64,000 nt of DNA from Oceanobacillus halophilus (GCF_003628505.1 NZ_RBZP01000014.1:1-64000), one strand, 5' to 3'. Shown: positions 44,302 through 52,810, numbered from the stretch's first letter. Notes: a model not told the origin generated them from the sequence alone. Translations and numbers: made by a program.

Positions 44302-44455
44302 AATTGATAGAAACTCCGAATATATTTAATTAAGAATAAATAACTAATGGAGCGATTCGTTAACACCGCTACGGAAAGCGACTGCCCGGAGCGGAAATCA
44401 ACAAAGCACTAAAGTAGATACTTATTCTTAATTAAAGAAATTAGCTGTCTATATA
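44302..44455. repeat. Dispersed repeat, copy 10 (minimal 154-bp form)
   Basis: The shortest copy with both ends. It keeps the ATTGATAGAAACT and GTCTATAT ends, the TTAATTAAGAATAAATA inner terminal part and a joint CGCTACGGAAAGCGACTGCCC that fuses a B-type left edge to a C-type right edge. All of the hairpin interiors are missing. It looks like an internal deletion derivative. Confidence 0.85.
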
Positions 44456-44620
44456 TTATGCGTTATATACCTCAAGAAGCAACGATGACTAAGCGATGTT
44501 CCAATATTTGAGTAAAGTGACATGAACATAAATATTGGGTAAAGTGAGAAACATTTTAATGGGATTAATGAAGAAGGTGCATGCTATATTACCAGCGAAA
44601 AGACAGCTATATATCGATAG

Positions 44621-44652
44621 AAAAAGCTTTCTCCTGTTGAGAAAGCTTTTTG
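44621..44652 (-). terminator. Terminator of yhaH
   Basis: AAAAAGCTTTCTC and GAGAAAGCTTTTT form a 13-bp perfect stem just beyond the yhaH stop. Confidence 0.88.
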
Positions 44653-44653
44653 T

Positions 44654-45016
44654 TCATTTGCTAGTATTAACTTTTTCTTCTAAATCTTTTAGGCTGCTTT
44701 CGATTTGTTCTAGATATTCATGTATACTTTCTTGATGAGGTTCGATTGTATGTTTCCAATCTTCTACTGATTGTTTAATATCTTGTGTTAAGTCTTTAAT
44801 TAATACGGCACTTTCTTTAGAAGTTTCGGTAATTTGATCTTTTAAACGTAAGCCATCTTCTTTTAAATGATAAAGTAGTTCTTTTAGATCGATACTTTGG
44901 TCTTTAACTCGATTGCGAATCTCTTTTCCGGACGAAGGTGTAGTTAATAATGCCACAGTAGCACTTACTGCCCCACCAACAACAATACCTAAGATAAGTG
45001 ATTTTGCTCTTGACAT
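44654..45016 (-). CDS. yhaH: YhaH, YtxH-like membrane-anchored protein
   Basis: A 120-residue protein with an N-terminal membrane helix of YtxH type (SLILGIVVGGAVSATVALLTTPSSGKEIR, about 6-34) and a long charged helical tail (about 38-118) likely to form a coiled coil. YtxH-like proteins are general-stress or envelope-associated; the mechanism is unknown. It starts with ATG after GAAAGGAGCG. It lies beside trpP as in B. subtilis. Confidence 0.85.
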   Translation of the reverse strand: MSRAKSLILGIVVGGAVSATVALLTTPSSGKEIRNRVKDQSIDLKELLYHLKEDGLRLKDQITETSKESAVLIKDLTQDIKQSVEDWKHTIEPHQESIHEYLEQIESSLKDLEEKVNTSK

Positions 45017-45114
45017 ATAAAAACGCTCCTTTCCTCACTTATAGTATATCATTATTAATTGTGATACTACTAGCAATCCTCTATAATTTTTATATGTATT
45101 TTGCAATCTTTAAA

Positions 45115-45146
45115 AAATCCTCTGACAAATATGCCAGAGGATTTTC
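45115..45146. terminator. Terminator of trpP
   Basis: On the minus strand AAAATCCTCTGGC and GTCAGAGGATTTT pair around ATATTT with a T-run. The opposite side also has a T-run. Confidence 0.82.
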
Positions 45147-45151
45147 TTTTA

Positions 45152-45679
45152 TTAATTAAATGCCGTAGCAAACTTTGTTCTCTTCATAATGGATTGTACG
45201 ATTGGATAAACAACTACCATAATCACAGTATTTACCGCCGCAGCAGGTAAGATAGCACCTACAAATAGTGCGATAAATCCACCTTCTCCTAAGCCTGCAA
45301 TTAACGCAACAACTGTAGCAAAAATAGATCCGCTAATCAAGGTTCCAACAAAGGTTAATAAAGGTGCATTAATGTTGTTACTCTTAACTTTATTTTGTAA
45401 CAATAGAAATAATGCTAATACGACAAATGCTGTGACTGGTTTATCAATCATGTTAGCGATTTGTCCTCCAGGTGCTTGGGTGGTTAATGCCGATATAATT
45501 CCAGATACAAGTGCAAGTAATAAAACATATTTTGCTTTTGGAAATAAGAAAATTCCTAAAAACATCATGGATAACAGCATATCAGGTTTGACACCAAATA
45601 CGAAACCTGGAACTACAGCATGTAACACAGTTCCAATCCCTACTAGTAGTGATAACGTGATTAATACGCGAATATTCAT
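45152..45679 (-). CDS. trpP: Tryptophan transporter TrpP
   Basis: Membrane permease for tryptophan uptake, 175 aa with about five or six helices. Typical is MNIRVLITLSLLVGIGTVLH followed by VVPGFVFGVKPDMLLSMMFLGI. I chose ATG at 45679 because GAGGAGAGG precedes it; the frame is open 18 codons further, but that part is the GAG/UAG-rich leader. That leader resembles a TRAP binding site overlapping the ribosome site, as known for B. subtilis trpP (yhaG). Confidence 0.9.
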   Translation of the reverse strand: MNIRVLITLSLLVGIGTVLHAVVPGFVFGVKPDMLLSMMFLGIFLFPKAKYVLLLALVSGIISALTTQAPGGQIANMIDKPVTAFVVLALFLLLQNKVKSNNINAPLLTFVGTLISGSIFATVVALIAGLGEGGFIALFVGAILPAAAVNTVIMVVVYPIVQSIMKRTKFATAFN

Positions 45680-45687
45680 TTTTTCCT

Positions 45688-45718
45688 CTCCTCGTCTATG
45701 CTTTTCTCTTCTACTCTC
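45688..45718 (-). promoter_or_regulatory. Candidate TRAP-binding site in the trpP leader
   Basis: The message reads GAG-ag-UAG-aa-GAG-aaaagca-UAG-ac-GAG-GAG just before and across the Shine-Dalgarno sequence. GAG/UAG triplets with two-base spacers are the ligand of tryptophan-bound TRAP. Binding would block ribosomes when tryptophan is plentiful. A TATAAT box lies about 40 bases upstream. Confidence 0.6.
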
Positions 45719-45819
45719 TTCCCAACTGTACACTCATTGTCAGTTGCGGAATGTATTGTTATTATACCAAAGATTTGACTAAATAAAAAGTACTAATTTT
45801 AAATTTCCTTTTTTTCTGA

Positions 45820-46251
45820 TTATTTATTAATATTTTGATTAATTTCTGCTGCAATTTGTTGTAATTTCTCGCTAGTATAATCGTCTGTATGGACGGTCCA
45901 ATTAGGAGAATATCCATCTCCATCACCATATCGAGGAATCAAATGAATATGTAAGTGAAAGACAGATTGTTCAGCATCTTCTCCGTTATTATTTAGTAAA
46001 TTCATCCCAAGTGGCTTATAAGTGTCTTTAATCGCATTTGCAATTATAGGAACACGTTCAAATAATTCTTTTGCAACTTCAGGTGGTGTTTCAAAGATAT
46101 TCTTTGTATGTTTTTTTGGAATGACTAGCGTATGACCTTTGGTGACTTGTGAAATGTCTAAAAAGGCATAAACATGATCGTCTTCGTATACTTTTGCTGA
46201 TGGGATATCCCCATCAATTATTTTACAGAAAATGCAATCCTCGTGACTCAC
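45820..46251 (-). CDS. hit: HIT-family nucleotide hydrolase
   Basis: Small HIT-domain hydrolase (143 aa) acting on adenosine or purine nucleotide derivatives. The zinc Cys pair is C6/C9 (CIFC), and the catalytic histidine triad is HLHIHLIP (H99, H101, H103). It starts with GTG; AAGGAG lies about 11 bases upstream. A probable SigA promoter (TTGTCC, 17 bases, TATAGA) reads toward it near 46283-46311. It is adjacent to ecsA but divergent, as in B. subtilis. Confidence 0.95.
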   Translation of the reverse strand: MSHEDCIFCKIIDGDIPSAKVYEDDHVYAFLDISQVTKGHTLVIPKKHTKNIFETPPEVAKELFERVPIIANAIKDTYKPLGMNLLNNNGEDAEQSVFHLHIHLIPRYGDGDGYSPNWTVHTDDYTSEKLQQIAAEINQNINK

Positions 46252-46341
46252 TTAATAACACACTCCTTAAGTTTGATTATTCTATATTTTATCTAGGAAA
46301 TGGGGACAAAGTAAAGTGATTAGGCTAAAATTACCAAAAGA

Positions 46342-46381
46342 AATAGGCCTAGTCCGCTTTTTAGACGAACTAGACCTATTC
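46342..46381 (-). terminator. Minus-strand terminator upstream of hit
   Basis: On the minus strand AATAGGUCUAGUUCG pairs with CGGACUAGGCCUAUU through two G-U pairs, followed by TTCTTTTGG. On the plus strand those pairs become C-A mismatches. It lies upstream of the hit promoter, so it must end some other minus-strand transcript. Confidence 0.6.
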
Positions 46382-46386
46382 TTTAT

Positions 46387-46706
46387 GAAGAAACGGGATG
46401 GTAAACCTAATGAGTGGGGACCTGTAAACTTGCAGTTAAATCGAATTTAACCTTGTTTACAAAACCTTTTTGTCAGCATCTCATTAATGAGATGGGGTCT
46501 GGCAAAAGGGTTTTCTGTTCATTAGTTAGAACGCCAACACTAACACCTCATTTGTGTGGTTATTGGTCACGAAATTCAGTATAGTTTATCGTTCACTAAC
46601 ACCTCATTTGTGTTGGAATAACACGAAATTACATTAGTAACTCGATCACTAACACCTCATTTGTGATTCACACGATTGTAAGTGTTTGCTGCATCCCGTT
46701 TCTTCA
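46387..46706. ncRNA. Structured intergenic element with three repeated hairpin motifs
   Basis: About 320 nt closed by a perfect 14-bp inverted repeat: GAAGAAACGGGATG and CATCCCGTTTCTTC. Inside are three copies of CACTAACACCTCATTTGTG (46538-46556, 46594-46612, 46647-46665). Each is closed by CAC/GTG, with different but complementary flanks in copies 1 and 3. Also inside are a hairpin at 46465-46509 (TTTTGTCAG with CTGGCAAAA around the palindrome CATCTCATTAATGAGATG) and a second stem GTTAAAT/ATTTAAC with GTAAAC/GTTTAC. No coding frame fits. In the + orientation the repeated loop carries ACACCUC, complementary to a Shine-Dalgarno sequence. Strand unsure: one stem favours +, the terminator at 46342-46381 favours -. 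Confidence 0.6.
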
Positions 46707-46857
46707 GTACCTATTTTGTACTGGTTTCGCATATAATATACAAAAAAAGATAAAAAATTTTTTTGGTACAAATCTTGTCGAAATTTTACTCGCAGTATGT
46801 TTTGGAAAAGATTTGCAAAAATGATAAAATCGAAAGTAGTGTAGAGGAGGAACTAAT

Positions 46858-47601
46858 TTGGATTCATTGCTGCATATAGATAACCTTTATGGTGGATATA
46901 CACATAAAAATGTTTTGCATGGTATTTCATTTGATGTAAAGCCAAAAGAAATTGTTGGATTAATTGGTTTAAATGGAGCGGGAAAAAGTACCACCATTAA
47001 ACATGTAATTGGTCTGATGCAAGCGAAAAAAGGAACAATCTCTGTAAATGGAAAAAGCTTTAAGGAAAATCCTACAACTTACAGAAATCAGATGGCATAT
47101 ATCCCAGAGATGCCCATTTTATATGATGAATTAACGTTACATGAACATCTCCATTTGACTGCAACAGCGTATGGCATTGAAAAAGAAATATTCGAGAAGC
47201 GATTAGAGCCACTATTAAAAGAATTTCGTATGGAAAAAAAGTTAAATTGGTTTCCGGTTCATTTTTCAAAAGGAATGCGACAGAAGGTTATGATTATGTG
47301 TGCATTTTTAATTGAGCCACCTTTATATATAGTGGACGAGCCTTTTGTGGGGTTGGACCCTTTAGGGATTCAGTCATATTTACAATTAATGAATAAGATG
47401 AAGAATAATGGTTCAGGTGTTTTAATGTCTACACATATTTTAGCAACAGCTGAACGTTATTGTGATCGTTTTGTTATTCTACATGATGGAAAAATTCGTG
47501 CATTGGGTACTCTTGAGGAATTGCGTGAAAGTTTCAGTATGCCGCGAGCAACACTAGATGATTTATATGTACAGTTAACAAAGGAAGATAGCCATGTTTG
47601 A
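46858..47601 (+). CDS. ecsA: ABC transporter ATPase EcsA
   Basis: ATPase subunit of the Ecs transporter, which is needed in B. subtilis for normal protein secretion, competence and regulated intramembrane proteolysis. Walker A GLNGAGKST is at 37-45, signature HFSKGMRQKV at about 135-144, Walker B LYIVDEPFVGLDP at about 156-168, H-loop STHILATAE. It starts with TTG after GAGGAGGAAC. Overlaps ecsB by eight bases. The long upstream region (46252-46857) holds the structured element described separately. Confidence 0.95.
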   Translation: MDSLLHIDNLYGGYTHKNVLHGISFDVKPKEIVGLIGLNGAGKSTTIKHVIGLMQAKKGTISVNGKSFKENPTTYRNQMAYIPEMPILYDELTLHEHLHLTATAYGIEKEIFEKRLEPLLKEFRMEKKLNWFPVHFSKGMRQKVMIMCAFLIEPPLYIVDEPFVGLDPLGIQSYLQLMNKMKNNGSGVLMSTHILATAERYCDRFVILHDGKIRALGTLEELRESFSMPRATLDDLYVQLTKEDSHV

Positions 47602-48808
47602 TTCCCATGCCTTTTATAAATCTCGTTTGTCTGCCCATATGAAAGAATTAGGGCGTTATTTACGATATATTTTAAATGGACACATGCTTATTGTTATATT
47701 CTTTTTGTTATCTACGATGGCTGTATATTACCAGCAATGGCTAACACAACTTCCGGAAAATTTTCCTACTGCGTTAATTATTGGGGGAATATTTGGGTTG
47801 ATTGCAAGTTACAGTCCTGTTCGTACTTTATTAAAGGAACCGGACTTAGTATTTATTATTGTTGCAGAAGACCGGATGGGGTACTATTTTCGAAATACCA
47901 TTATTTATAGCTTTGTAATCCAGCTATATTTAATTTTTTTATTGGCAGCTGCATTGGGCCCCCTATATTTTGCTGCATATGAAGATAGACCAGGGAATAT
48001 TTATCTATTATCCATTCTTGTATTGCTAATTATAAAAGTTGGAAACTTATTAGCAAATTGGTGGATGCTAAAAGTAAGGGATAAAAACATTCGAAATGTA
48101 GATACTCTTGTCCGGACATTCGTTAATATTGCTATATTTTATTTTATCGTTCGAGGAGATGCACTCTTTGCAGGAATAACAACAATTATTTTTGTGCTGT
48201 TATTCTTGTATGACTATACCGTATCAAAAAAGCAGACAGGTGTGAATTGGGAATTATTAATAGAAAAAGACCAGCATCGCATGCAAGCATTTTATCGATT
48301 TGCCAATATGTTTGCTGATGTACCACATTTAAAAGCGCGAGTGAGAAAACGCCAGTGGCTGGTCCGTTTGGTTACAAAAGGTATACCTTTTGAAAATCGA
48401 AACACTTTCGATTATTTATTTCGAATTACGTTTGTGAGAAGTGGCGATTATATAGGTATGTATTTACGTTTACTGGTTATTGGTGGAATATTTATCTATT
48501 TAATACCTAATATGTGGATTAAGGTAATATTTAGTATATTATTCATCTACTTAAGTACTTTTCAAATGATGACGTTGTTTCATCACCACCGTACTATTAT
48601 GTGGTTGGATTTATACCCTGTTGAATCAAACGATAAAAAACAATCGATAATCAAAATTTTATATCAGCTTAGTTTAATCCAAACTGTAATATTTGCTATT
48701 TTATTTATCGTAACACAAGATTATTTGGGTTTTCTTCTAGCCTTAGGCGGGGGAGTATTATTCACAGTTGCGTTTATTAATGGTTATGTGAAAGCAAAAT
48801 TGGCTTAA
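47594..48808 (+). CDS. ecsB: ABC transporter permease EcsB
   Basis: Membrane subunit of Ecs, 404 aa with about eight to ten hydrophobic segments in two groups (about 28-180 and 290-400) around a hydrophilic middle with basic residues (KARVRKRQWLVRLVTKGIPFENRNTFDYLFRITFVRSGDY region). The pattern and gene order after ecsA fit EcsB. No ecsC gene follows; instead there is a terminator. Confidence 0.93.
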   Translation: MFDSHAFYKSRLSAHMKELGRYLRYILNGHMLIVIFFLLSTMAVYYQQWLTQLPENFPTALIIGGIFGLIASYSPVRTLLKEPDLVFIIVAEDRMGYYFRNTIIYSFVIQLYLIFLLAAALGPLYFAAYEDRPGNIYLLSILVLLIIKVGNLLANWWMLKVRDKNIRNVDTLVRTFVNIAIFYFIVRGDALFAGITTIIFVLLFLYDYTVSKKQTGVNWELLIEKDQHRMQAFYRFANMFADVPHLKARVRKRQWLVRLVTKGIPFENRNTFDYLFRITFVRSGDYIGMYLRLLVIGGIFIYLIPNMWIKVIFSILFIYLSTFQMMTLFHHHRTIMWLDLYPVESNDKKQSIIKILYQLSLIQTVIFAILFIVTQDYLGFLLALGGGVLFTVAFINGYVKAKLA

Positions 48809-48832
48809 GAGAGGGGCATTCCCTCTCTTTGA
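48806..48832 (+). terminator. Terminator after ecsB
   Basis: AAGAGAGGG and CCCTCTCTT pair around GCATT, followed by TGATTTT. Confidence 0.8.
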
Positions 48833-48923
48833 TTTTACAGAACGTTGTTTTCTAGCCATTGTGACATATTAAATGCGCAATAAAAAGGATGGCGCTTAAC
48901 CATCCAAAAAATATATATATTCA

Positions 48924-49358
48924 TTAACCAAGTCTTGGGTCTTCCAATAATCGTTCAATTTCTTCTTTATGGTTTGTCTCATCAGTGATTAAATCTTCTA
49001 GTTTAACAACTAATTCTGTTAAACCTAGATTTTCTGCTTGTTTTTTTCTCTTTTCGTACCGTTCGATTGTATCGGTTTCAGATTGTAAAGTAGCTTCAAG
49101 CAAATCTTTTACATCAGTTGGTTGTGGGATTTCGGCTGCCTTCGTTGTAGGAGTGCCACCAAGTGATTTTATCTTTTCGGAAAGGTACAATGCATGTTGC
49201 ATTTCTTCTGCTACTTCTGCTTCAAAAAAAGGTTTGAGAGCAGACCGGTATAACCCAGATACAACTGACGCACTATAGGTATATTGAATAGCAGCGCCAT
49301 ATTCGTTAGATAAATCTTCATTTAATCCTTCTATTAATTGTTGTAACTCTTGATTCAT
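48924..49358 (-). CDS. Ferritin-like (bacterioferritin/Dps-type) protein
   Basis: A 144-residue four-helix bundle protein of the ferritin-like superfamily. Di-iron ligands can be placed as E19 (NEYGAAIQY), E52 and H55 (EEMQHA), E94, and E127/H130 (DETNHKEE). The two ExxH motifs in helices 2 and 4 are intact. It is shorter than bacterioferritin and lacks the haem Met. Iron storage or oxidative protection is the likely role. It stands alone, divergent from the PAP2 gene. Confidence 0.82.
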   Translation of the reverse strand: MNQELQQLIEGLNEDLSNEYGAAIQYTYSASVVSGLYRSALKPFFEAEVAEEMQHALYLSEKIKSLGGTPTTKAAEIPQPTDVKDLLEATLQSETDTIERYEKRKKQAENLGLTELVVKLEDLITDETNHKEEIERLLEDPRLG

Positions 49359-49466
49359 TTACATATTCCTCCCTTTAAACACTATTTTTTGTGAAAATTT
49401 TGCTATACTACCACTATACCATTTCTCAGTAATTTCAAACATTAATCTAATAGGAGTCACAAAAAG

Positions 49467-50129
49467 TTGCGAATTCAAAAATTGATTACATTTATGCTTA
49501 TTATCGCTTTTCTCCCTACGATAATATGGACTGTTCAAATTACTAATGGATACATGCCCTATATGGATCAATGGACACGCGAATTAGTGATTAGAGTTGA
49601 AAATACAACTGTATACGAAATCTTCTTTACCATAACAAATTTAGGTTCTAGAGAATTTTTACTACCGTTTGTACTGCTACTGACGATTATCATAAGAATA
49701 ATCTACAGAAAGTGGCTCCCTGCCATTATTTTTTCGGGTGGAACATATATTACATATAAATTAAATGGCTGGATGAAAAACCTTATACAACGCGAGCGGC
49801 CAAGTATTCTAGAAGAAGCAAACGCAATCGGAAATAGTTTCCCATCTGGACATGCCATGATTTCTACCGTTTGTTACGGCTTGTTAGCTTACTTTTTAAC
49901 GAAAAAGATAAAATCCAAAAGTAAGGTTACTGGTATTCAAATTACGCTTTTCTCTATCATTTTTCTCATAGGAATTAGCAGATATATGATCAATGTCCAT
50001 TACTTAACGGATGTATTGGCAGGCTATGTAATAGGACTAATTTGTATGGTTTCTTTTCTTTTCCTGTTTGAAATTTCACAAGCAAAACAATCTCCGCCTC
50101 AAGTCCGAGGGAAGAGCCATCTGCAGTAG
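49467..50129 (+). CDS. PAP2-family membrane phosphatase
   Basis: Lipid phosphatase of the PAP2 family, 220 aa with about five or six helices. The three catalytic motifs are present: KNLIQRERP (about 104-112), FPSGHAM (125-131, with catalytic His129) and SRYMINVHYLTD (171-182, with H178). Bacillus members remove phosphate from undecaprenyl or phosphatidylglycerol phosphates; which one applies here cannot be told. It starts with TTG after TAGGAG. The C-terminus ends in a basic tail. Confidence 0.88.
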   Translation: MRIQKLITFMLIIAFLPTIIWTVQITNGYMPYMDQWTRELVIRVENTTVYEIFFTITNLGSREFLLPFVLLLTIIIRIIYRKWLPAIIFSGGTYITYKLNGWMKNLIQRERPSILEEANAIGNSFPSGHAMISTVCYGLLAYFLTKKIKSKSKVTGIQITLFSIIFLIGISRYMINVHYLTDVLAGYVIGLICMVSFLFLFEISQAKQSPPQVRGKSHLQ

Positions 50130-50267
50130 GTATCTAATCAAAGTTATACCAAGTAAAATAGAATTACAAAAGAAAAATTTAAACTTCCCCATGGGAGTTC
50201 GAATTATTCTTTTGTGAAAATACCAAACCTAGTTATTCAAAATTTCGTTGCTTTTAACTAAGTTGGA

Positions 50268-50920
50268 GTTGAAAGAAATTCCTGATATATTTAATTCAGT
50301 ATAAATAACTAATGGGGCGATTCGTTAACACCGCTACGGAAATACACTCCGCTTTCCGCGGGGAGCTGGTGAGCCTCCTTCGTGCTGAAAAGCGTGTGCG
50401 CCTGCGTCTTCCAGTAATGCTTCGAAGCGGGCTTTCTCGGCGCAAGGGAACTAGGAAGTATATTCAAGCAGTTCCCTCACTACGTAGTCTCACCGATGCT
50501 CTTCTTCCCGCAGGACAAGGAACGCTTCGGCAGCGAAACATCGCACGCAGAAAAAAGTGGTCTTCTTTTTTCAAGGTTTTTTCAAGGTGTCTCCGTGTAT
50601 TTCCTCCGCTATGCGTCTGCTCTACTTGTATAAACAAGAAATATGATGTTTTAAAATTATAACGGTCTTAAAACGTAATTCCTAGATATATTAGCTCAAA
50701 GTAATCTTGAGCGCCTATTTAAGTGGAGGAAGAATACGGAGACTCCTGTGGGAATAGCACGTGTCCGAAGACCCCGCAGGAAGTGGTTTTCTTCCGAGGA
50801 GGCTGAGGCCGTGCCCGCGGAAAGCGAAGTATTCTGCCGGAGCGAATGATCGCACATATCAAACATAAGTGTGAGCGAGAGCTACACTATTCTGAATTAA
50901 AGTTATCAACAGTCTATATA
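50268..50920. repeat. Dispersed palindromic repeat, copy 11
   Basis: The longest copy (about 653 bp). The B half on the left carries the 82-bp module (50397-50478, in inverted orientation) and the 60-bp module. A TTTTTTCAAGG duplication is visible near 50570-50587. The A half on the right is simple. Located between the PAP2 gene and liaF. Confidence 0.92.
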
Positions 50921-50983
50921 AAATGCACAGAACTTAAGAAAAGAGCATTATAATATTTGCTCCGATGAAAGGGTGACTTATGT

Positions 50984-51736
50984 TTGAAAATTTTTCGTTA
51001 TTTTATAGCCGTATTATTCATAATTATTGGAATCTTGTTAGTTTTGGCTAATGTTGGGGCAGTACAATTTAATCTTGGAAATACTTGGAAGCTTATCTAC
51101 TCGATATTTTTCGTTGTTATTGGATTGAAATGGCTAGTTGATTTTTTAATGAAAAAAGGTGGGAGTTGGGTTTTTGGTTCGTTCTTTTTGATATTTGGCT
51201 CTCTGCTACTTCTAGATTGGTTCCATATCATTTACTTCACGTTTTGGGATGTTTTTAAACTATGGCCATTATTAATTGTTTATATTGGGGTTATGCTGAT
51301 ATCTGGAAAATCACACATTGTCATTGAACATAAAGGAAAGCGTTCAGGAAAAACGAAGGAAAAGAAATATGGTAACTCCGTTTTTACAGTGGGAAGTCAT
51401 GAATATAATAAAGAAAATTGGAAAGTCCAGCCAATGAGTTTGCGAACCCTTGCAGGTGATTTCTATTTTGATTTTACAAAGGCTTTTATACCGGAAAAGA
51501 ACATACCTATTACGGTGAATAGCTTTGCCGGAGATGTAAATATCATTATGCCTGAAAATGTTGCATTTCGGGTGGAGGCATCTGTAAATGCGGGGGATAT
51601 TGAGGTGTTAGGACAGACAGCAGATGGTATTAATAGAACTCTAATATATGAAACGGATGATTATGATGATGTTGAGCGGAAGATAGATTTTAAGATTCAT
51701 TTAAAAGCTGGATCCATTCGAGTTGATCAGGTGTAA
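50984..51736 (+). CDS. liaF: LiaF-type membrane inhibitor of the Lia two-component system
   Basis: Membrane protein of 250 aa, the negative regulator in LiaFSR/VraTSR cell-envelope stress systems. Four hydrophobic helices lie in the first 105 residues. The C-terminal soluble beta domain (about 145-250) with LAGDFYFDFTKAFIPEKNIPI, FAGDVNIIMPENVAFRVEASVNAGDI and LKAGSIRVDQV is the LiaF C-terminal repeat pattern. TTG start after AGGGTGA. LiaS and LiaR follow directly. LiaI, LiaH and LiaG genes are not present here. Confidence 0.92.
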   Translation: MKIFRYFIAVLFIIIGILLVLANVGAVQFNLGNTWKLIYSIFFVVIGLKWLVDFLMKKGGSWVFGSFFLIFGSLLLLDWFHIIYFTFWDVFKLWPLLIVYIGVMLISGKSHIVIEHKGKRSGKTKEKKYGNSVFTVGSHEYNKENWKVQPMSLRTLAGDFYFDFTKAFIPEKNIPITVNSFAGDVNIIMPENVAFRVEASVNAGDIEVLGQTADGINRTLIYETDDYDDVERKIDFKIHLKAGSIRVDQV

Positions 51737-51749
51737 GGGGGAAGGGAAG

Positions 51750-52793
51750 TTGAAGGGAAGGTTTTCTAGTATTCGTTATGTTTTTATACGTTCTCATCTT
51801 TATGGGGTGTTTTTAACCGTCGTTACCTTATTAGCTATTCTCCTATCAGTATATGTGTTATTTCATCCAGAGTGGTTGTCTGTACAAAGTATCTTTTTGT
51901 TTATTATCTTATATATTATATTATCCGTTTTTATTTCTTTATTTATTGGGTTCCAAACGAGTGGTTCTCTTAAATCACGTTTAGATGCGATGTCTGTACT
52001 AATCACACAATATGCGAATGGAAACTATGAATCTTACATTCAATCAATCGATGACGATGAATTCAGTAGGATTACAGAAGAGTTGAATGAGTTAGGAAAA
52101 AAGCTGCAAAGCCAAGTGAAATCGTTACAGCGTATGGCAGATGAAAAAACCGATTTTGCCAAATCGGCACATAAAGCGGCTGTCATAGAAGAACGACAGC
52201 GTATTGCTAGAGATTTACACGATGCAGTAAGTCAGCAATTGTTTGCACTTACAATGATGTCAGAAGCAGCTGGCAAACAATTAGCAAAAAATCCTGAATT
52301 AGCCAAATCTCAAATGCAAGATGTAACACAAGCGGCAATGCAAGCACAAACGGAAATGCGTGCGTTGTTATTACACCTTCGACCTGTCCATTTATCTGGG
52401 GATTCGTTAGCAAAGGGGATACACAAATTAATTGCTGAATTAAAACAGAAAAGTCAAATGAAGTTTGATGTAGTAATACCGGAGGATTTAGTACTTTCGG
52501 AAGCGATTGAAGAACACGTATTTCGAATTATTCAAGAATCATTATCCAATATTTTACGTCATGCCCATGCTACAGAGGTGAATTTAGAGATAACCACTCG
52601 CACAAAGGAATTGTTTATTCATATAAGGGATAATGGTAAAGGATTTGATATTAGCAATGATTCTGAGAGGAAAACTTCTTACGGATTAAAAACGATGCGA
52701 GAACGTAGTGAGGAACTTGGTGGGACATTCACTATTCGTTCCAATAAAGATGAAGGTACATATATTGATATTCGCATACCATATAAAGATTAA
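51750..52793 (+). CDS. liaS: Sensor histidine kinase LiaS
   Basis: Membrane sensor kinase of the NarL-type (HisKA_3) group. Two helices at about 16-38 and 48-68 enclose a very short external loop of about 10 residues, which marks an intramembrane-sensing kinase. A HAMP-like linker follows. The phosphoacceptor is H157 in RIARDLHDAVSQQLFAL, and the ATPase N-box and G-box are EHVFRIIQESLSNILRHAHA and IRDNGKGFD. TTG at 51750 follows AAGGGGGAAGGG. The gene starts 13 bases after liaF stops. Confidence 0.92.
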   Translation: MKGRFSSIRYVFIRSHLYGVFLTVVTLLAILLSVYVLFHPEWLSVQSIFLFIILYIILSVFISLFIGFQTSGSLKSRLDAMSVLITQYANGNYESYIQSIDDDEFSRITEELNELGKKLQSQVKSLQRMADEKTDFAKSAHKAAVIEERQRIARDLHDAVSQQLFALTMMSEAAGKQLAKNPELAKSQMQDVTQAAMQAQTEMRALLLHLRPVHLSGDSLAKGIHKLIAELKQKSQMKFDVVIPEDLVLSEAIEEHVFRIIQESLSNILRHAHATEVNLEITTRTKELFIHIRDNGKGFDISNDSERKTSYGLKTMRERSEELGGTFTIRSNKDEGTYIDIRIPYKD

Positions 52794-52810
52794 AAGGGAG
52801 ATGTTATTAA

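Noticed and set aside
44535-44735. A 66-codon plus-strand frame between opuAC and yhaH
   Set aside because: It runs through the yhaH terminator hairpin and into the antisense of yhaH.
46538-46665. Three evenly spaced, partly palindromic 19-bp repeats that resemble a tiny CRISPR array
   Set aside because: The two spacers (37 and 34 bp) share the stretch CACGAAATT, the flanks of the repeats pair with each other, an enclosing inverted repeat exists, and no cas genes are in the window. A structured RNA element explains it better.
46252-46857. Promoter or leader peptide of ecsA in the long gap
   Set aside because: I looked for a strong -35/-10 pair toward ecsA and found only weak candidates (TTGTCG near 46775, TATAAT near 46732 with a poor -35), so I list none.
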